Source: Bradyrhizobium sp. AZCC 2262 (GTDB lineage Bacteria; Pseudomonadota; Alphaproteobacteria; Rhizobiales; Xanthobacteraceae). Taken from it: DNA of 64,000 nucleotides. The position numbers and the translations under genes are program-made. Shown here one piece after another: positions 1-11,668 of the stretch (the first letter of the stretch is position 1; each line of letters starts with the position of its first letter). The stretch covers positions 6,634,001 to 6,698,000 of the forward strand of contig NZ_JAZHRT010000001.1 of NCBI RefSeq assembly GCF_036924535.1, in the 5' to 3' direction. The notes below the pieces were generated by a model. The model was not told the DNA's origin, ran no database searches, and was given only the letters and a program-made list of their open reading frames with translations.

Positions 1-415
1 GCTCTCCTGCGAGATGCAGCTTGCCCGGCCTGGCGCGGGGAATTTCGACCACTGGCTTGCGAGCTGCCGCTTCGCTTTCTGTTCATCGTTCACGCAGCTC
101 TTCATCGACTGGTCAACGGAGAGGCCGGTGGTAGCGGCGACGTCGAGCTTGCAACTTCGGGAAATGTCGAAGTTCGGCACGCCGTCTGCTACCGCAACGA
201 TCAACTGCGAGTTCAAAACGATCATCGAGAAAGAGATAGGCATCTCCCGCCTCCTTCGGATCGCAGCAAAAGCTTCGGGCCGCCGCTGGCCGAAGCCGCA
301 GCGCAGCCTACCGCAAAACCGGCCTGGACGCGACGTGAATGTCCTGCAGGCAGCCGCCGCAGGCCGCAGCGATGGCAAGGCCGGCCCTGCGCGCCTGCTC
401 AAGCGGCAACCGCGC
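1..415. other. No gene recognised at left edge
   Basis: This stretch lies downstream of the leftward dps gene. An open frame runs through it on the plus strand, but it continues antisense through dps and its translation resembles no family I know, so I treat it as non-coding. I see no convincing terminator, tRNA or repeat. It could hold the end of a gene that starts outside the window. Confidence 0.4.
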
Positions 416-949
416 TCACGCCGCGTTGGCGCCTTCCTGACGGCTGGCCTCGAACAGGAACCAGGTGCGGCGCTCGGTCTCGTCGATGAAGACTTCGAGC
501 AGGCTTGCGCTGCCGGAATCCTCATGATCGTCGCAAAGCTTGTGGGCTTTGCGCATCGCCGCCGCCATTTTCTTGTTGTCTTCCATCAGTTCGCGCAGCA
601 TTTCGCGCGGCGGCACGTATTCGTCGTTGTTATCCTGGATGGTCTGATGCTTGGCGATCTGCCCGATCGAGCGCAGCGTGGTGCCGCCGAGCTTGCGTAC
701 CCGTTCGGCGAGCTGGTCGGTGGTGGCGAAAATGGCTTCCGACTGCTGGTCCAGCATCAGGTGATAATCGTTGAAATGGCGGCCGCTGACATGCCAGTGG
801 AAGTTCTTGGTCTTCAGGTAGAGCGCGAAGGCATCCGCCAGCAGCGTGTTGAGCGACGCGGAGATCTTGTCCACCGCGGCCTGCGGCAGGTCGGTCGGCG
901 TATCAAGTTCGGGGGATACCTTGTCGGATTTGTTGCTGGTTTTGCTCAC
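416..949 (-). CDS. dps: Dps-family ferritin-like DNA-protection protein
   Basis: The 177-residue product belongs to the Dps/mini-ferritin family: dodecameric cytoplasmic shells that oxidise and store iron and shield DNA in stress. Residues about 48-72 carry the family core NFHWHVSGRHFNDYHLMLDQ, with the His and Asp ligands of the inter-subunit ferroxidase site, followed by helices rich in Glu/Asp. The N-terminal 25 residues are Lys/Ser-rich, as in Dps proteins that bind DNA through a flexible tail. The start is a GTG preceded by a good GGAAGG ribosome site about 8 nt away. It is divergent from the methyltransferase at 1073, sharing a 123-nt promoter region. Confidence 0.93.
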   Translation of the reverse strand: MSKTSNKSDKVSPELDTPTDLPQAAVDKISASLNTLLADAFALYLKTKNFHWHVSGRHFNDYHLMLDQQSEAIFATTDQLAERVRKLGGTTLRSIGQIAKHQTIQDNNDEYVPPREMLRELMEDNKKMAAAMRKAHKLCDDHEDSGSASLLEVFIDETERRTWFLFEASRQEGANAA

Positions 950-1072
950 GTTGCACCTTCCTGTTAGGAACCGGACTGCGGCGGCGGGTGGACATTGGCC
1001 GTCGGACGACCTAACGCATCACTTTCAGGCTGGTTCCGGCACCGGAACCCGCTGTTTTTCCGGGCGCGCGCG

Positions 1073-1777
1073 ATGGATGAATGGATCGACTATTACGATT
1101 CCACGCATACGATTTATGCGAGCAAGCTGCATCGCGACCTGCATTTCCAGATCATCGCGCGCGACATCGTCGGCTACATCTCCTCGCCCGACTCCGTCGT
1201 GCTGGACTATGCCTGCGGCGAGGCGCTGTCGGCCGCCAGGGTAGCCGACGCCTGTGCCCAGCTCTATCTGGCCGAGCCCGCCCCTGGTGTCCGCGGTCGG
1301 CTAATCGCGCGCTTTGCGCCGAACACCAGGATCCGCGTCCGCTCGCTCGAAGATCTCACGCGCATGGCGGAAAGCTCGATCGATCTCGTCGTCATGAATT
1401 CGGTCGCGCAATACATGACGCCGAACGAACTGGATTCGGCTTTTGCCGTCGTCCGCCGGCTGTTGAAGCCGGCCGGGCGCCTGGTTTTGGGCGACATCCT
1501 GCGCCCGGAAGTCGGCATGGCCAGGGACGTGCTGGCGCTCTTGAAATTCGCCCGCTCGCACGGCTTCCTGAAGGACGCGCTTTACGGCCTCGCCAGCACG
1601 GCGCTGTCGGACTACCGGCAACTGCGCACCCGCGTCGGGCTGCAGCGCTACAGCGAGAATGAGATGATCGAGAAGCTCGCCCGGGCCGGCTTCTCCACCT
1701 CGCGCGCGCATCAGAACATCGGCCACAACCCCTGGCGGATGACCTTCGTGGCCCGGCACGCTCTAAAGCTCAGTTGA
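1073..1777 (+). CDS. Class I SAM-dependent methyltransferase
   Basis: The product is a 234-residue class I methyltransferase-like protein. The glycine-poor motif I reads VLDYACGEALSA, followed by an acidic motif near LAEPAP; a motif-IV-like segment IDLVVMNSVAQYM and the typical LLKPAGRLVLGDIL strand follow. An open frame extends upstream to 995, but the ATG at 1073 (MDEWIDYYDS) is the natural family start; the upstream residues are low-complexity and Arg-rich. No ribosome site is obvious. The substrate is unknown; relatives methylate small molecules. It is monocistronic and divergent from dps. Confidence 0.75.
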   Translation: MDEWIDYYDSTHTIYASKLHRDLHFQIIARDIVGYISSPDSVVLDYACGEALSAARVADACAQLYLAEPAPGVRGRLIARFAPNTRIRVRSLEDLTRMAESSIDLVVMNSVAQYMTPNELDSAFAVVRRLLKPAGRLVLGDILRPEVGMARDVLALLKFARSHGFLKDALYGLASTALSDYRQLRTRVGLQRYSENEMIEKLARAGFSTSRAHQNIGHNPWRMTFVARHALKLS

Positions 1778-1860
1778 GTCCTGCCGCGCGCCTTAAGGTT
1801 GTTAACCCTAAAGCGCGGTAAGGTATGGTTCACCGCGCCGTGATCGGCGATGATGACTGC

Positions 1861-1936
1861 GGCCCGGTGGCGGAAGCGACGACGCGGGAGCAGTGCAATG
1901 CTCTTTATCCTGGTTCAAATCCAGGCCGGGCCTCCA
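1861..1936 (+). tRNA. tRNA-Cys-like gene (GCA) with atypical anticodon arm
   Basis: The 76-nt segment has a perfect 7-bp acceptor stem (GGCCCGG with CCGGGCC), a T arm with a 5-bp stem CCTGG/CCAGG around loop TTCAAAT, and a genomic TCCA end with the U discriminator typical of tRNA-Cys. The anticodon region contains T-GCA-A. The anticodon stem pairs either as GAGCA/TGCTC around a 6-nt loop or as GGAGC/GCTCT around an 8-nt loop, not the usual 7. The D loop lacks the conserved GG pair. It is either a divergent but functional tRNA-Cys or a decaying copy. Confidence 0.65.
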
Positions 1937-2027
1937 GCCTTCGCTGGCTCCGCCAGCTTCGGCTAGGCAAGCCAGCTGTGCCCCCACCCAAAGTTCGCCT
2001 GTACAAGGCGCAGGCTTGCCTCGCCGC

Positions 2028-2068
2028 AGCTCGGAGAGCGAAGGCGGGAGCTCGCAGAGCGAAGGCGG
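2028..2068. repeat. Two tandem copies of a 20-bp GC-rich unit
   Basis: The unit AGCTCGGAGAGCGAAGGCGG at 2028-2047 is repeated with one mismatch at 2049-2068. It lies in the GC-rich stretch between the tRNA-Cys-like gene and carB. I see no coding potential here. Such short reiterations often mark decayed intergenic repeat elements. Confidence 0.6.
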
Positions 2069-2186
2069 ACCGAGGCGCCAAATCCCCTAAAATCCCCGTT
2101 GATGGCCCGTTTTTGGGGGTTTCGCGGGTACGGAATCTGGTCTAAAGACCACCCGCGCGCGAGGGTGACCCGCGCTCTTGGCTTAG

Positions 2187-2215
2187 GGGACGCGCAGCAT
2201 GCGCGCCCTTTTTTT
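2187..2215 (+). terminator. Rho-independent terminator-like hairpin in the carB leader
   Basis: GGG-(A)-CGCGC pairs with GCGCGCCC across the loop AGCAT, giving an 8-bp stem with one bulged A, followed directly by seven T residues. It ends 26 nt before the carB start codon. It may end transcription coming from the tRNA, or act as an attenuator inside the carB leader. Confidence 0.7.
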
Positions 2216-2241
2216 GTGCCTAAAATCCAGTCTGAGAGCTG

Positions 2242-5706
<3,465 letters not shown>

Positions 5707-5924
5707 TCGTTAGACGGGCTGAAATGCCCGCTAAACGGTTGGCAATAAAGCCGTATGGCCGGAACTCACCGCCCGTTTGGATGTTGAATCGGCCCCTGAG
5801 CGAGCCGAAAATTAATAGGCTGGCGGGCTCGCATTGGGCCATGAAAGCCCGAATCGAAATCTAAAAAGTGCCTCGTGCGCGCAACGCCCCGGGCGGTTCG
5901 CACGATGGAAGGACGGAAGAGATG

Positions 5925-6398
5925 ATGGAAAAGGTACCGATGACCGCAAGCGGCTATGCCGCCCTGGAGGTCGAGTTGAAGCAGCGCCAGTCGGTGGAGC
6001 GTCCGCGCATCATCGAGCATATCGCTGAGGCGCGCTCGCACGGAGACCTTTCGGAAAACGCGGAATATCACGCCGCCAAGGAAGAGCAGTCGCACAATGA
6101 AGGTCGCATCGCCGAGCTCGAAGACAAGCTCGCGCGCGCCGACATTATCGATATCAGCAAGCTCTCGGGCGACACCGTCAAGTTCGGCGCGACCGTGACG
6201 CTGATCGACGAAGACACCGAAAAGAAGACGGTGTGGCAGCTCGTCGGCGAGGTGGAAGCCGACGCCAAGAAGGGCCGTATCTCGATCACCTCGCCGCTGG
6301 CCCGTGCGCTGATCGGCAAGAAAAAGGGCTCGACGGTAGAAGTCGTGGCGCCCGGCGGCGCCAAGGCCTACGAGATCACCAAGGTCGAGTGGCGATAG
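5925..6398 (+). CDS. greA: Transcription elongation factor GreA
   Basis: The 157-residue protein is a full-length GreA, which enters the RNA polymerase secondary channel and stimulates cleavage of backtracked transcripts. The N-terminal coiled coil (residues ~1-75) includes the acidic tip around [16 protein letters not shown], where Asp and Glu position the catalytic Mg ion. The C-terminal FKBP-like domain ends in the typical AYEITKVEW. Two ATGs lie in tandem at 5922 and 5925 behind a GGAAGAG ribosome site; I chose the second because MEKVPMT is the usual N-terminus. It follows carB by 218 nt. Confidence 0.97.
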   Translation: MEKVPMTASGYAALEVELKQRQSVERPRIIEHIAEARSHGDLSENAEYHAAKEEQSHNEGRIAELEDKLARADIIDISKLSGDTVKFGATVTLIDEDTEKKTVWQLVGEVEADAKKGRISITSPLARALIGKKKGSTVEVVAPGGAKAYEITKVEWR

Positions 6399-6439
6399 AG
6401 CGCGATGACCTCGGCATCCCGCTCTATCTCTCTGATTTG

Positions 6440-6486
6440 AGCATGATCTCTTCGGAAAACCGGTATCCACTTTTCCGGATCATGCT
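6440..6486. repeat. Short palindromic intergenic repeat (REP-like)
   Basis: The outer arms AGCATGATC and GATCATGCT are perfect inverted repeats, and an inner pair CGGAAAA/TTTTCCG stacks inside, giving a 47-nt near-perfect palindrome. From general knowledge, this element type recurs in Bradyrhizobium intergenic regions. It lies between the greA stop and the greA terminator, so it is probably carried on the greA 3' UTR. Confidence 0.7.
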
Positions 6487-6514
6487 GTAGTCACCTGCGA
6501 GTGACCGTTGCAGC

Positions 6515-6541
6515 AAAGCCGCGTTTCGACGCGGCTTTTTT
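6515..6541 (+). terminator. Rho-independent terminator after greA
   Basis: AAGCCGCG pairs with CGCGGCTT across a 6-nt loop (TTTCGA), with a run of T residues at the 3' side. It is a strong intrinsic terminator 117 nt past the greA stop. Confidence 0.9.
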
Positions 6542-6869
6542 GTTGGCTGCGCAGCGATGCCGCGCTGACAGGATTGTGAGTGGAGCTGCAGCGGATTCCA
6601 TAATACTGCGGTCCCGGGACAATGCTTATAAAACATAACTAAATGGCGCCGCGGCAAGTCTTGTCGTTTTCGCCGCAAGGCGCGCGCGGTGAGCGGCAGG
6701 CTCCGGTGCTCCGCGAGCGGGCATCTTGTTGCGCTGCAATCGCGAAGCGATGACGTGCGAAGGGAATGATTCAATTTCTGAGGTGTTGTTCCGGCATCAC
6801 ACGCAATCGGCCAACACCGTGTAATGTTGTGACGCTAAGTTCTAGCGTGCCAAACCAGGGGACGACGAT
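6542..6869. other. Gene-free interval upstream of the DoxX gene
   Basis: I see no credible coding frame in this stretch. It probably holds the promoter of the DoxX-family gene. The last ~100 nt are less GC-rich than their surroundings and end in a purine-rich ribosome site (GGGGACGAC) just before the ATG at 6870. Confidence 0.4.
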
Positions 6870-7286
6870 ATGAACCAATTCGACAACATGCTCGCGAAAT
6901 GGCAACCGACGGCGCTGAGCCTGTTTCGCTTCATCACCGGGCTGCTGCTGTTTCAGTACGGCATCGCCAAGCTCTTCAAGTTTCCGGCACTGCCCTATTT
7001 CGCCAAGGTCGAACTGATGTCGCTTATTGGTGCGGCCGGGACACTAGAACTGGTACTTGGCGGACTCCTGATGATCGGCGTGTGCACGCGGATTGTTGCG
7101 TTCGTCCTGTCCGGTGAGATGGCCTTCGCCTATTTCCTCGGACACATGTTCAAGGATCCGGCCAATCCGGTGTTCCTGCCGCTGCTCAATGGCGGCACCG
7201 CCGCGATCCTGTTCTGCTTCGCCTGTCTCTACCTGGCGACCGCAGGCGGCGGGCCGTACAGCGTCGACGAGATGCGGAAGAAGTAA
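6870..7286 (+). CDS. DoxX-family membrane protein
   Basis: The 138-residue protein has four hydrophobic segments (about residues 17-36, 48-70, 76-94 and 106-124) and the DoxX/SURF4-like pattern FRFITGLLLFQYGIAKLF at the first helix. Members are small inner-membrane proteins; some act with superoxide dismutase and thiosulfate-handling proteins in redox homeostasis, but most are uncharacterised. The family assignment is secure, the function is not. It is monocistronic, followed by a palindromic repeat and the convergent lrp-type gene. Confidence 0.88.
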   Translation: MNQFDNMLAKWQPTALSLFRFITGLLLFQYGIAKLFKFPALPYFAKVELMSLIGAAGTLELVLGGLLMIGVCTRIVAFVLSGEMAFAYFLGHMFKDPANPVFLPLLNGGTAAILFCFACLYLATAGGGPYSVDEMRKK

Positions 7287-7310
7287 GCTAAGGCGAGCGC
7301 CCTTCACCCA

Positions 7311-7413
7311 CGTCATTCCGGGGCGATGCGAAGCATCGAACCCGGAATCTCGAGATTCTCCGATGTGCAAAAGCACATCGGAGTTCGCGTCTTCGACGCG
7401 CCCCGGAATGACG
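7311..7413. repeat. Multi-hairpin palindromic repeat, copy 1
   Basis: Perfect 13-bp terminal inverted repeats (CGTCATTCCGGGG and CCCCGGAATGACG) enclose smaller hairpins: CGATGC-GAA-GCATCG, GAATCTCGAGATTC, and TCCGATGTGC-AAAA-GCACATCGGA. The first 47 nt from GTCATTCC are identical to copy 2 at 12189. It sits between the convergent doxX and lrp genes and may serve as a bidirectional transcript end. Confidence 0.85.
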
Positions 7414-7414
7414 G

Positions 7415-7894
7415 CTAGCCCGCCACCTTCACATCGAGCGGCACGGCCGCTTCATATTTCGAATTGTGCAGCACCAGCGACGTCCGGACGTTGCGCACGT
7501 GGGGTGCTGCGGTCAGGTGCGTGACGAAATCCTGAAACGTCGCCATGTCGGGCGCGACGCATTTGAGGATGAAATCCACCTCGCCGGACAGCATCCAGCA
7601 TTCCCGCACCAGCGGTTCGGCGCGGACAAAATCCTCGAAGGCACGCAAATCCGCATCCGCCTGGCTCGACAGATGGACGGAGGCAAACACGGTGACGTCG
7701 AAACCGAGCCGGCGCGGATCCAGCAGGCCCCGGTAGCCCTTGATGTAGCCCTCTTCCTCCAGCGTGCGGACCCGGCGCAGGCAGGGTGGCGGCGAAATGC
7801 CGACGCGTTTGGCCAGTTCGACATTGGTGATTCGGCCGTCGGCCTGGATTTCGGCAAGGATTTTGAGGTCGATTTCGTCAAGATTCTTCGACAC
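7415..7894 (-). CDS. Lrp/AsnC-family transcriptional regulator
   Basis: This 159-residue protein has the two-domain Lrp architecture. An N-terminal winged helix (residues ~5-62) contains ADGRITNVELAKRVGISPP and the recognition helix PPCLRRVRTLEEEGYI. A C-terminal RAM ligand-sensing domain (~70-150) follows. Lrp-type proteins form octamers and respond to amino acids. It is divergent from trxB across a 281-nt intergenic region, so control of itself and possibly of trxB is plausible. The effector cannot be told from sequence. Confidence 0.93.
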   Translation of the reverse strand: MSKNLDEIDLKILAEIQADGRITNVELAKRVGISPPPCLRRVRTLEEEGYIKGYRGLLDPRRLGFDVTVFASVHLSSQADADLRAFEDFVRAEPLVRECWMLSGEVDFILKCVAPDMATFQDFVTHLTAAPHVRNVRTSLVLHNSKYEAAVPLDVKVAG

Positions 7895-8175
7895 GCGCGT
7901 CGGGTTCCCTAATTCTGGCCGTGCTTGAGCAGGCCCACTGGCAACTCTCTTAGCGCAGGCGGCGCAGCTTGCGCAATTTTATTGCGCGTGCAGCGCCGCA
8001 TTTCGCGATTGTTACTTCAGTTCCGGGGAAAATTCGCTGGGATGAATTGCAAATCTTGCATAGCTACCCAGATATCCTAGACTTGGATTTGACACTTTCA
8101 GCGCCATCGCGACCTCCTCCCGGGCGCTTTCTGCTCAGTCATAAACAAACCCCCGAATAAGAGAGGGATCCGTCG

Positions 8176-9141
8176 ATGCCCGCGCCTATCCATGCCAAGG
8201 TCGTCATTATCGGTTCCGGCCCCGCCGGTTACACCGCGGCGATCTACGCGGCGCGCGCGATGCTCGAACCCGTATTGATCCAGGGCATCCAGCCCGGCGG
8301 ACAACTCACCATCACCACCGACGTGGAAAACTATCCCGGCTTCGCCGACGTCATCCAGGGCCCCTGGCTGATGGAGCAGATGGAGAAGCAGGCGGCGCAT
8401 GTCGGCACCAAGATCGTCACCGATTTCGTCAACAAGCTGGAACTGGCGCAGCGGCCGTTCCGGCTGACCTGCGATAGCGGCGACGTTTACCTGGCGGAAA
8501 CCGTGATCCTCGCCACCGGCGCGCAGGCGCGCTGGCTCGGGATTGCTTCCGAAGAAAAGTTCAAGGGCTTTGGCGTCTCGGCCTGCGCGACCTGCGACGG
8601 CTTCTTCTACCGCGGCAAGGAAGTGATCGTGGTCGGCGGCGGCAATACCGCGGTCGAGGAAGCGCTGTTCCTCACTAACTTCGCCTCACAGGTAACGATC
8701 GTGCATCGCCGCGACCATTTTCGCGCCGAGCGCATCCTGCAGGATCGCCTGTTCAAGAACCCCAAGATCAAGGTGGTCTGGGATTCCGCGATCGACGAAA
8801 TCTGCGGCACCGAAAACCCCGGCAAGGTCACCCATGTCCGCCTGAAGAACGTCAAGACCGGCACACCGACCGAAGTGCCGGCCGACGGCGTCTTCATCGC
8901 CATCGGCCACGCGCCCGCAACCGACCTCGTCAAAGGCCAGATCAAGCTGAAATCCTCCGGCTATGTCGAGGTGGCGCCGAACTCGACCGCCACTTCAATT
9001 CCGGGCCTGTTCGCCGCCGGCGACGTCGCGGACGAAACCTGGCGGCAGGCGGTCACGGCTGCGGGCCTCGGCTGTATGGCGGCCCTCGAGGCCGAACGTT
9101 TCATGGCTTTGCGCGCGAGCGATCGCGCGGCGGCTGAATAA
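8176..9141 (+). CDS. trxB: Thioredoxin-disulfide reductase
   Basis: The 321-residue flavoprotein transfers electrons from NADPH through FAD to thioredoxin. It has an N-terminal FAD fold (VVIIGSGPAGYTAAIYAARA, about residues 9-28), the redox-active CATC at 137-140, an NADPH-binding GGGNTAVEEALFL segment near 156-168, and a second FAD motif near GLFAAGDVADETWRQAVTAAG. A GAGAGGGATC ribosome site precedes the ATG. Length and all motifs match bacterial low-Mr TrxB. The LysR-type gene starts 32 nt after the stop. Confidence 0.98.
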   Translation: MPAPIHAKVVIIGSGPAGYTAAIYAARAMLEPVLIQGIQPGGQLTITTDVENYPGFADVIQGPWLMEQMEKQAAHVGTKIVTDFVNKLELAQRPFRLTCDSGDVYLAETVILATGAQARWLGIASEEKFKGFGVSACATCDGFFYRGKEVIVVGGGNTAVEEALFLTNFASQVTIVHRRDHFRAERILQDRLFKNPKIKVVWDSAIDEICGTENPGKVTHVRLKNVKTGTPTEVPADGVFIAIGHAPATDLVKGQIKLKSSGYVEVAPNSTATSIPGLFAAGDVADETWRQAVTAAGLGCMAALEAERFMALRASDRAAAE

Positions 9142-9173
9142 TCATGCCTAGAACACGGGACGGATCATCGGAC

Positions 9174-10067
9174 ATGGATTGGGACAAGCTGAAAGTCTTT
9201 CACGCGGCTGCAGAGGCGGGAAGCTTTACCCACGCCGGCGAGCAGCTTGGGCTTTCGCAATCGGCGGTGTCGCGGCAGGTCAGCGCGCTGGAGCAGGAAC
9301 TCGCGGTGTCGCTGTTCCACCGCCACGCGCGCGGGCTGATCCTCACCGAACAGGGCGACCTGCTGTTCCGCACCGCGCATGACGTGTTCATGCAGTTGCA
9401 GGCAGCGCGCGCCAAGCTCACCGACAGCCGCGAGCGGCCGAGCGGCGACCTCAAGATCACCACGCCGCCGGCGCTCGGCATCAACTGGCTGATCCCGCGG
9501 CTCGACGAGTTCACCGCGCTCTATCCGGACATCCGGATCTCGCTGATCGTTACCGACGAGGATCTCGATCTGTCGATGCGCGAGGCTGACGTGGCGATCC
9601 GGACCCGCAAGCCGACCCAGCCGGACCTGATCCAGCGAAAGCTGTTCTCGATCGGCTTCCATGCCTATTGCTCGCCGGAATACATCAAGCGCTTCGGTAC
9701 GCCGCGGACGCTCGACGACCTCGACTCGCACCGCATCATCATGCTCGGCGATTCGCAGGTGCAGCCGCATTTGCAAAACCGCAGCTGGCTGATCGACGCC
9801 GGTCGCAACGGCTCGGGTCCTCGCGAAGCCTATTTCAAGGTGAACAATATCCTGGGGCTGGTCCGCGCCTGCCAGCAGGGGCTCGGCATCGCCTCCCTGC
9901 CCGACTACCTGGTCGAGGAAAACAACCGCCTGGTGCAGCTGTTCGGCGAAACCGACTCGATCGCGATCGACACCTACTTCGTCTATCCCGAAGAGTTGAA
10001 AACGGTCGCACGCGTGCAGGTGTTCCGCGATTTCGTGGTGAGCAAGGCGCAACGCTGGCCCTCCTAG
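9174..10067 (+). CDS. LysR-family transcriptional regulator
   Basis: The 297-residue product has a LysR-type winged helix-turn-helix at residues ~1-60 (SFTHAGEQLGLSQSAVSRQV) and a periplasmic-binding-protein-like effector domain from ~90. The ATG at 9174 (MDWDKLKVFHAAAEAGSF) is the family-typical start; an in-frame ATG at 9144 would add ten atypical residues. It lies directly after trxB on the same strand and may be co-transcribed with it. The effector and targets are unknown. Confidence 0.94.
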   Translation: MDWDKLKVFHAAAEAGSFTHAGEQLGLSQSAVSRQVSALEQELAVSLFHRHARGLILTEQGDLLFRTAHDVFMQLQAARAKLTDSRERPSGDLKITTPPALGINWLIPRLDEFTALYPDIRISLIVTDEDLDLSMREADVAIRTRKPTQPDLIQRKLFSIGFHAYCSPEYIKRFGTPRTLDDLDSHRIIMLGDSQVQPHLQNRSWLIDAGRNGSGPREAYFKVNNILGLVRACQQGLGIASLPDYLVEENNRLVQLFGETDSIAIDTYFVYPEELKTVARVQVFRDFVVSKAQRWPS

Positions 10068-10079
10068 ATGATCACGAGG

Positions 10080-10118
10080 CAAACGCTTCGCGTTTGTCCC
10101 GAGGGAAAAGCGTTTTCC
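10080..10118. repeat. Paired small hairpins of a REP-like element
   Basis: Two adjacent hairpins, CAAACGC-TTC-GCGTTTG (10080-10096) and GGAAAA-GCG-TTTTCC (10104-10118), lie just after the LysR-type gene. The pattern resembles dispersed Bradyrhizobium intergenic repeats. The second hairpin is not followed by a T-run, so I do not call it a terminator. Confidence 0.55.
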
Positions 10119-10379
10119 GAGAATATCTTGCTCCATATGAAGCTGGGCGCGGGTGACGTTTCGTCATCCCGCTTTTGCGGATTAGCCTATTTTATAAAGG
10201 GCCCGCTCACCGCATGACTGACATGCGGCTCGGACGGTTGCCGCACAGCACTGATGAGGATCATAGTGCTTGAACGCTGATCGGTCGCGTCGCGCATATG
10301 TCCCCCTCCTCCAGTGGCGCGGCAGTTCAGTAATCCCTCTTGGAAGGTGATTGTGTCGGCCTCACGTGGCCAATACCTC

Positions 10380-10410
10380 AAGCCGGGCTCTCTTGGGCCC
10401 GGCTTTTTTT
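10380..10410 (+). terminator. Strong intrinsic terminator, no annotated gene just upstream
   Basis: AAGCCGGGC pairs with GCCCGGCTT across an 8-nt loop, followed by seven Ts in all. The nearest plus-strand gene ends over 300 nt earlier, so a non-coding transcript may end here. Confidence 0.85.
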
Positions 10411-10660
10411 CGCGCCCGAGTCTCTTTCATCGACAGGCCATGGTGCTGCGCGGATTGACTTTGCGGTCCTCTGCCACCATCATCCGGACATGATCACGCG
10501 TTCGTGCGCAGCCTTGTCGTCGAAAAAAGGTCCCCGTTTGGGGACCCGAGATCAACGCGCGCGCTAGACTGCCGCAACCCGCGATCCCGAAAAGCCCCGC
10601 CGTCTGGACGGGGTTTTTTATTGGTCCCGTCTCCGGCTCACCCCATGAGGAGATGGAACA
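10411..10660. other. Structured intergenic region, possible small RNA
   Basis: Between two plus-strand terminators there is no credible coding frame, but a perfect hairpin GGTCCCC-GTTT-GGGGACC sits at 10529-10546. A transcript starting after 10410 and ending at 10619 would be about 150-200 nt and structured. I could not match it to a known RNA family by eye. The dapA-like gene follows with its own GAGGAGA ribosome site. Confidence 0.35.
10593..10619 (+). terminator. Intrinsic terminator upstream of the dapA-like gene
   Basis: CCCCG and CGGGG arms enclose a short loop and are followed by six Ts. It stands 42 nt before the dapA-like start, so it would insulate that gene or end a small RNA. Confidence 0.75.
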
Positions 10661-11593
10661 ATGACTGACCAACCGACTGACGATCTTCGAGGCCGCTTGC
10701 AGGGCCTGTGGCTGCCGCTCATCACGCCGTTTCGCGACGGCGAACTCGACGAGGCATCGTTACGCCGGCTCGTCACGCACTATACGGCCGGCCCGGTCGA
10801 CGGCTTCATTCTCGCGGCAACGTCGGGCGAAGGCATGTCGCTCCGCGCGGACGAGCTCGAGCGGCTGGTGACGGTAACGCGCAGCGAGCTATCTGCCAGC
10901 GGCCGCCACCTGCCGATCCTGTTGGGCCTGTCGGGTGCCTCTACCGCGAAGATGCTGGATGCGCTGGATGAGACGGCGACCTGGCCGATCGACGGCTATC
11001 TGATCGCGAGCCCCTATTACATCCGTCCCTCGCAGCGCGGCCTGGTGCAGCATTTCACCGCGCTCGCGGACCACGCCTCGTGGCCGATCGTGCTCTATAA
11101 CATCCCATACCGGACCGGCGTCAGCCTCACCAACGAGACGCTGCTGCAGCTCGCCCTGCATCCAAACATCGTCGGCATGAAGGATTGCGGCGCCGACCGC
11201 GCGCAGTCGATCGACTTCTTAAGCAGACGGCCGTCCAACTTTCGTGTGCTGACCGGCGAGGACGCGCTGTATCACGAAGCGCTCGCCGACGGCGCCGACG
11301 GGGCGATCCTGCTGTCGGCGCATCTGGAGACCGACGCCTTCGCCTCGGTGCGGACAGTCATGAAGCAGGGCGATCGCGCCGGCGCGCATGCGTGCTGGAA
11401 GGCCATTTCCGGCCTGACCCGGCTGCTGTTCGCCGAACCGAGCCCGGCGCCCGCAAAGTACTGGCTGACGCGCAGCGGGCTGATCGACAGCGCGGAAGTG
11501 CGCCTGCCGATGGTGGAGGTGAGCGCGGAGCTCGCAGCGTTGCTGGACGAGGAAATCGAGCGGCGCAGGCCGCAGATCTTGCGTCGGGCCTGA
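10661..11593 (+). CDS. Dihydrodipicolinate synthase / N-acetylneuraminate lyase family aldolase
   Basis: The 310-residue protein is a class I (Schiff-base) aldolase of the DapA/NanA superfamily. Visible landmarks are the phosphate/carboxylate-binding TSGEG at residues 54-58, the catalytic-triad Tyr in LYNIPYRTG (Y146), and the Schiff-base Lys in NIVGMKDCG (K174). The family condenses or cleaves pyruvate with aldehydes. True DapA usually sits in another context and several paralogues exist per rhizobial genome, so lysine biosynthesis is not assured; a catabolic aldolase is equally possible. It has a GAGGAGA ribosome site and looks monocistronic. Confidence 0.85.
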   Translation: MTDQPTDDLRGRLQGLWLPLITPFRDGELDEASLRRLVTHYTAGPVDGFILAATSGEGMSLRADELERLVTVTRSELSASGRHLPILLGLSGASTAKMLDALDETATWPIDGYLIASPYYIRPSQRGLVQHFTALADHASWPIVLYNIPYRTGVSLTNETLLQLALHPNIVGMKDCGADRAQSIDFLSRRPSNFRVLTGEDALYHEALADGADGAILLSAHLETDAFASVRTVMKQGDRAGAHACWKAISGLTRLLFAEPSPAPAKYWLTRSGLIDSAEVRLPMVEVSAELAALLDEEIERRRPQILRRA

Positions 11594-11668
11594 ACGTCGC
11601 GCCAAGAGAGGCGCCAATAGAGATGGCCGGCCCCGCTCGCCCTGGATGGCGAGCGGAAGCAACGCGCT

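Noticed and set aside
14..967. A 317-codon plus-strand frame at the left edge
   Set aside because: Most of it is antisense to dps, and the remainder has no recognisable content.
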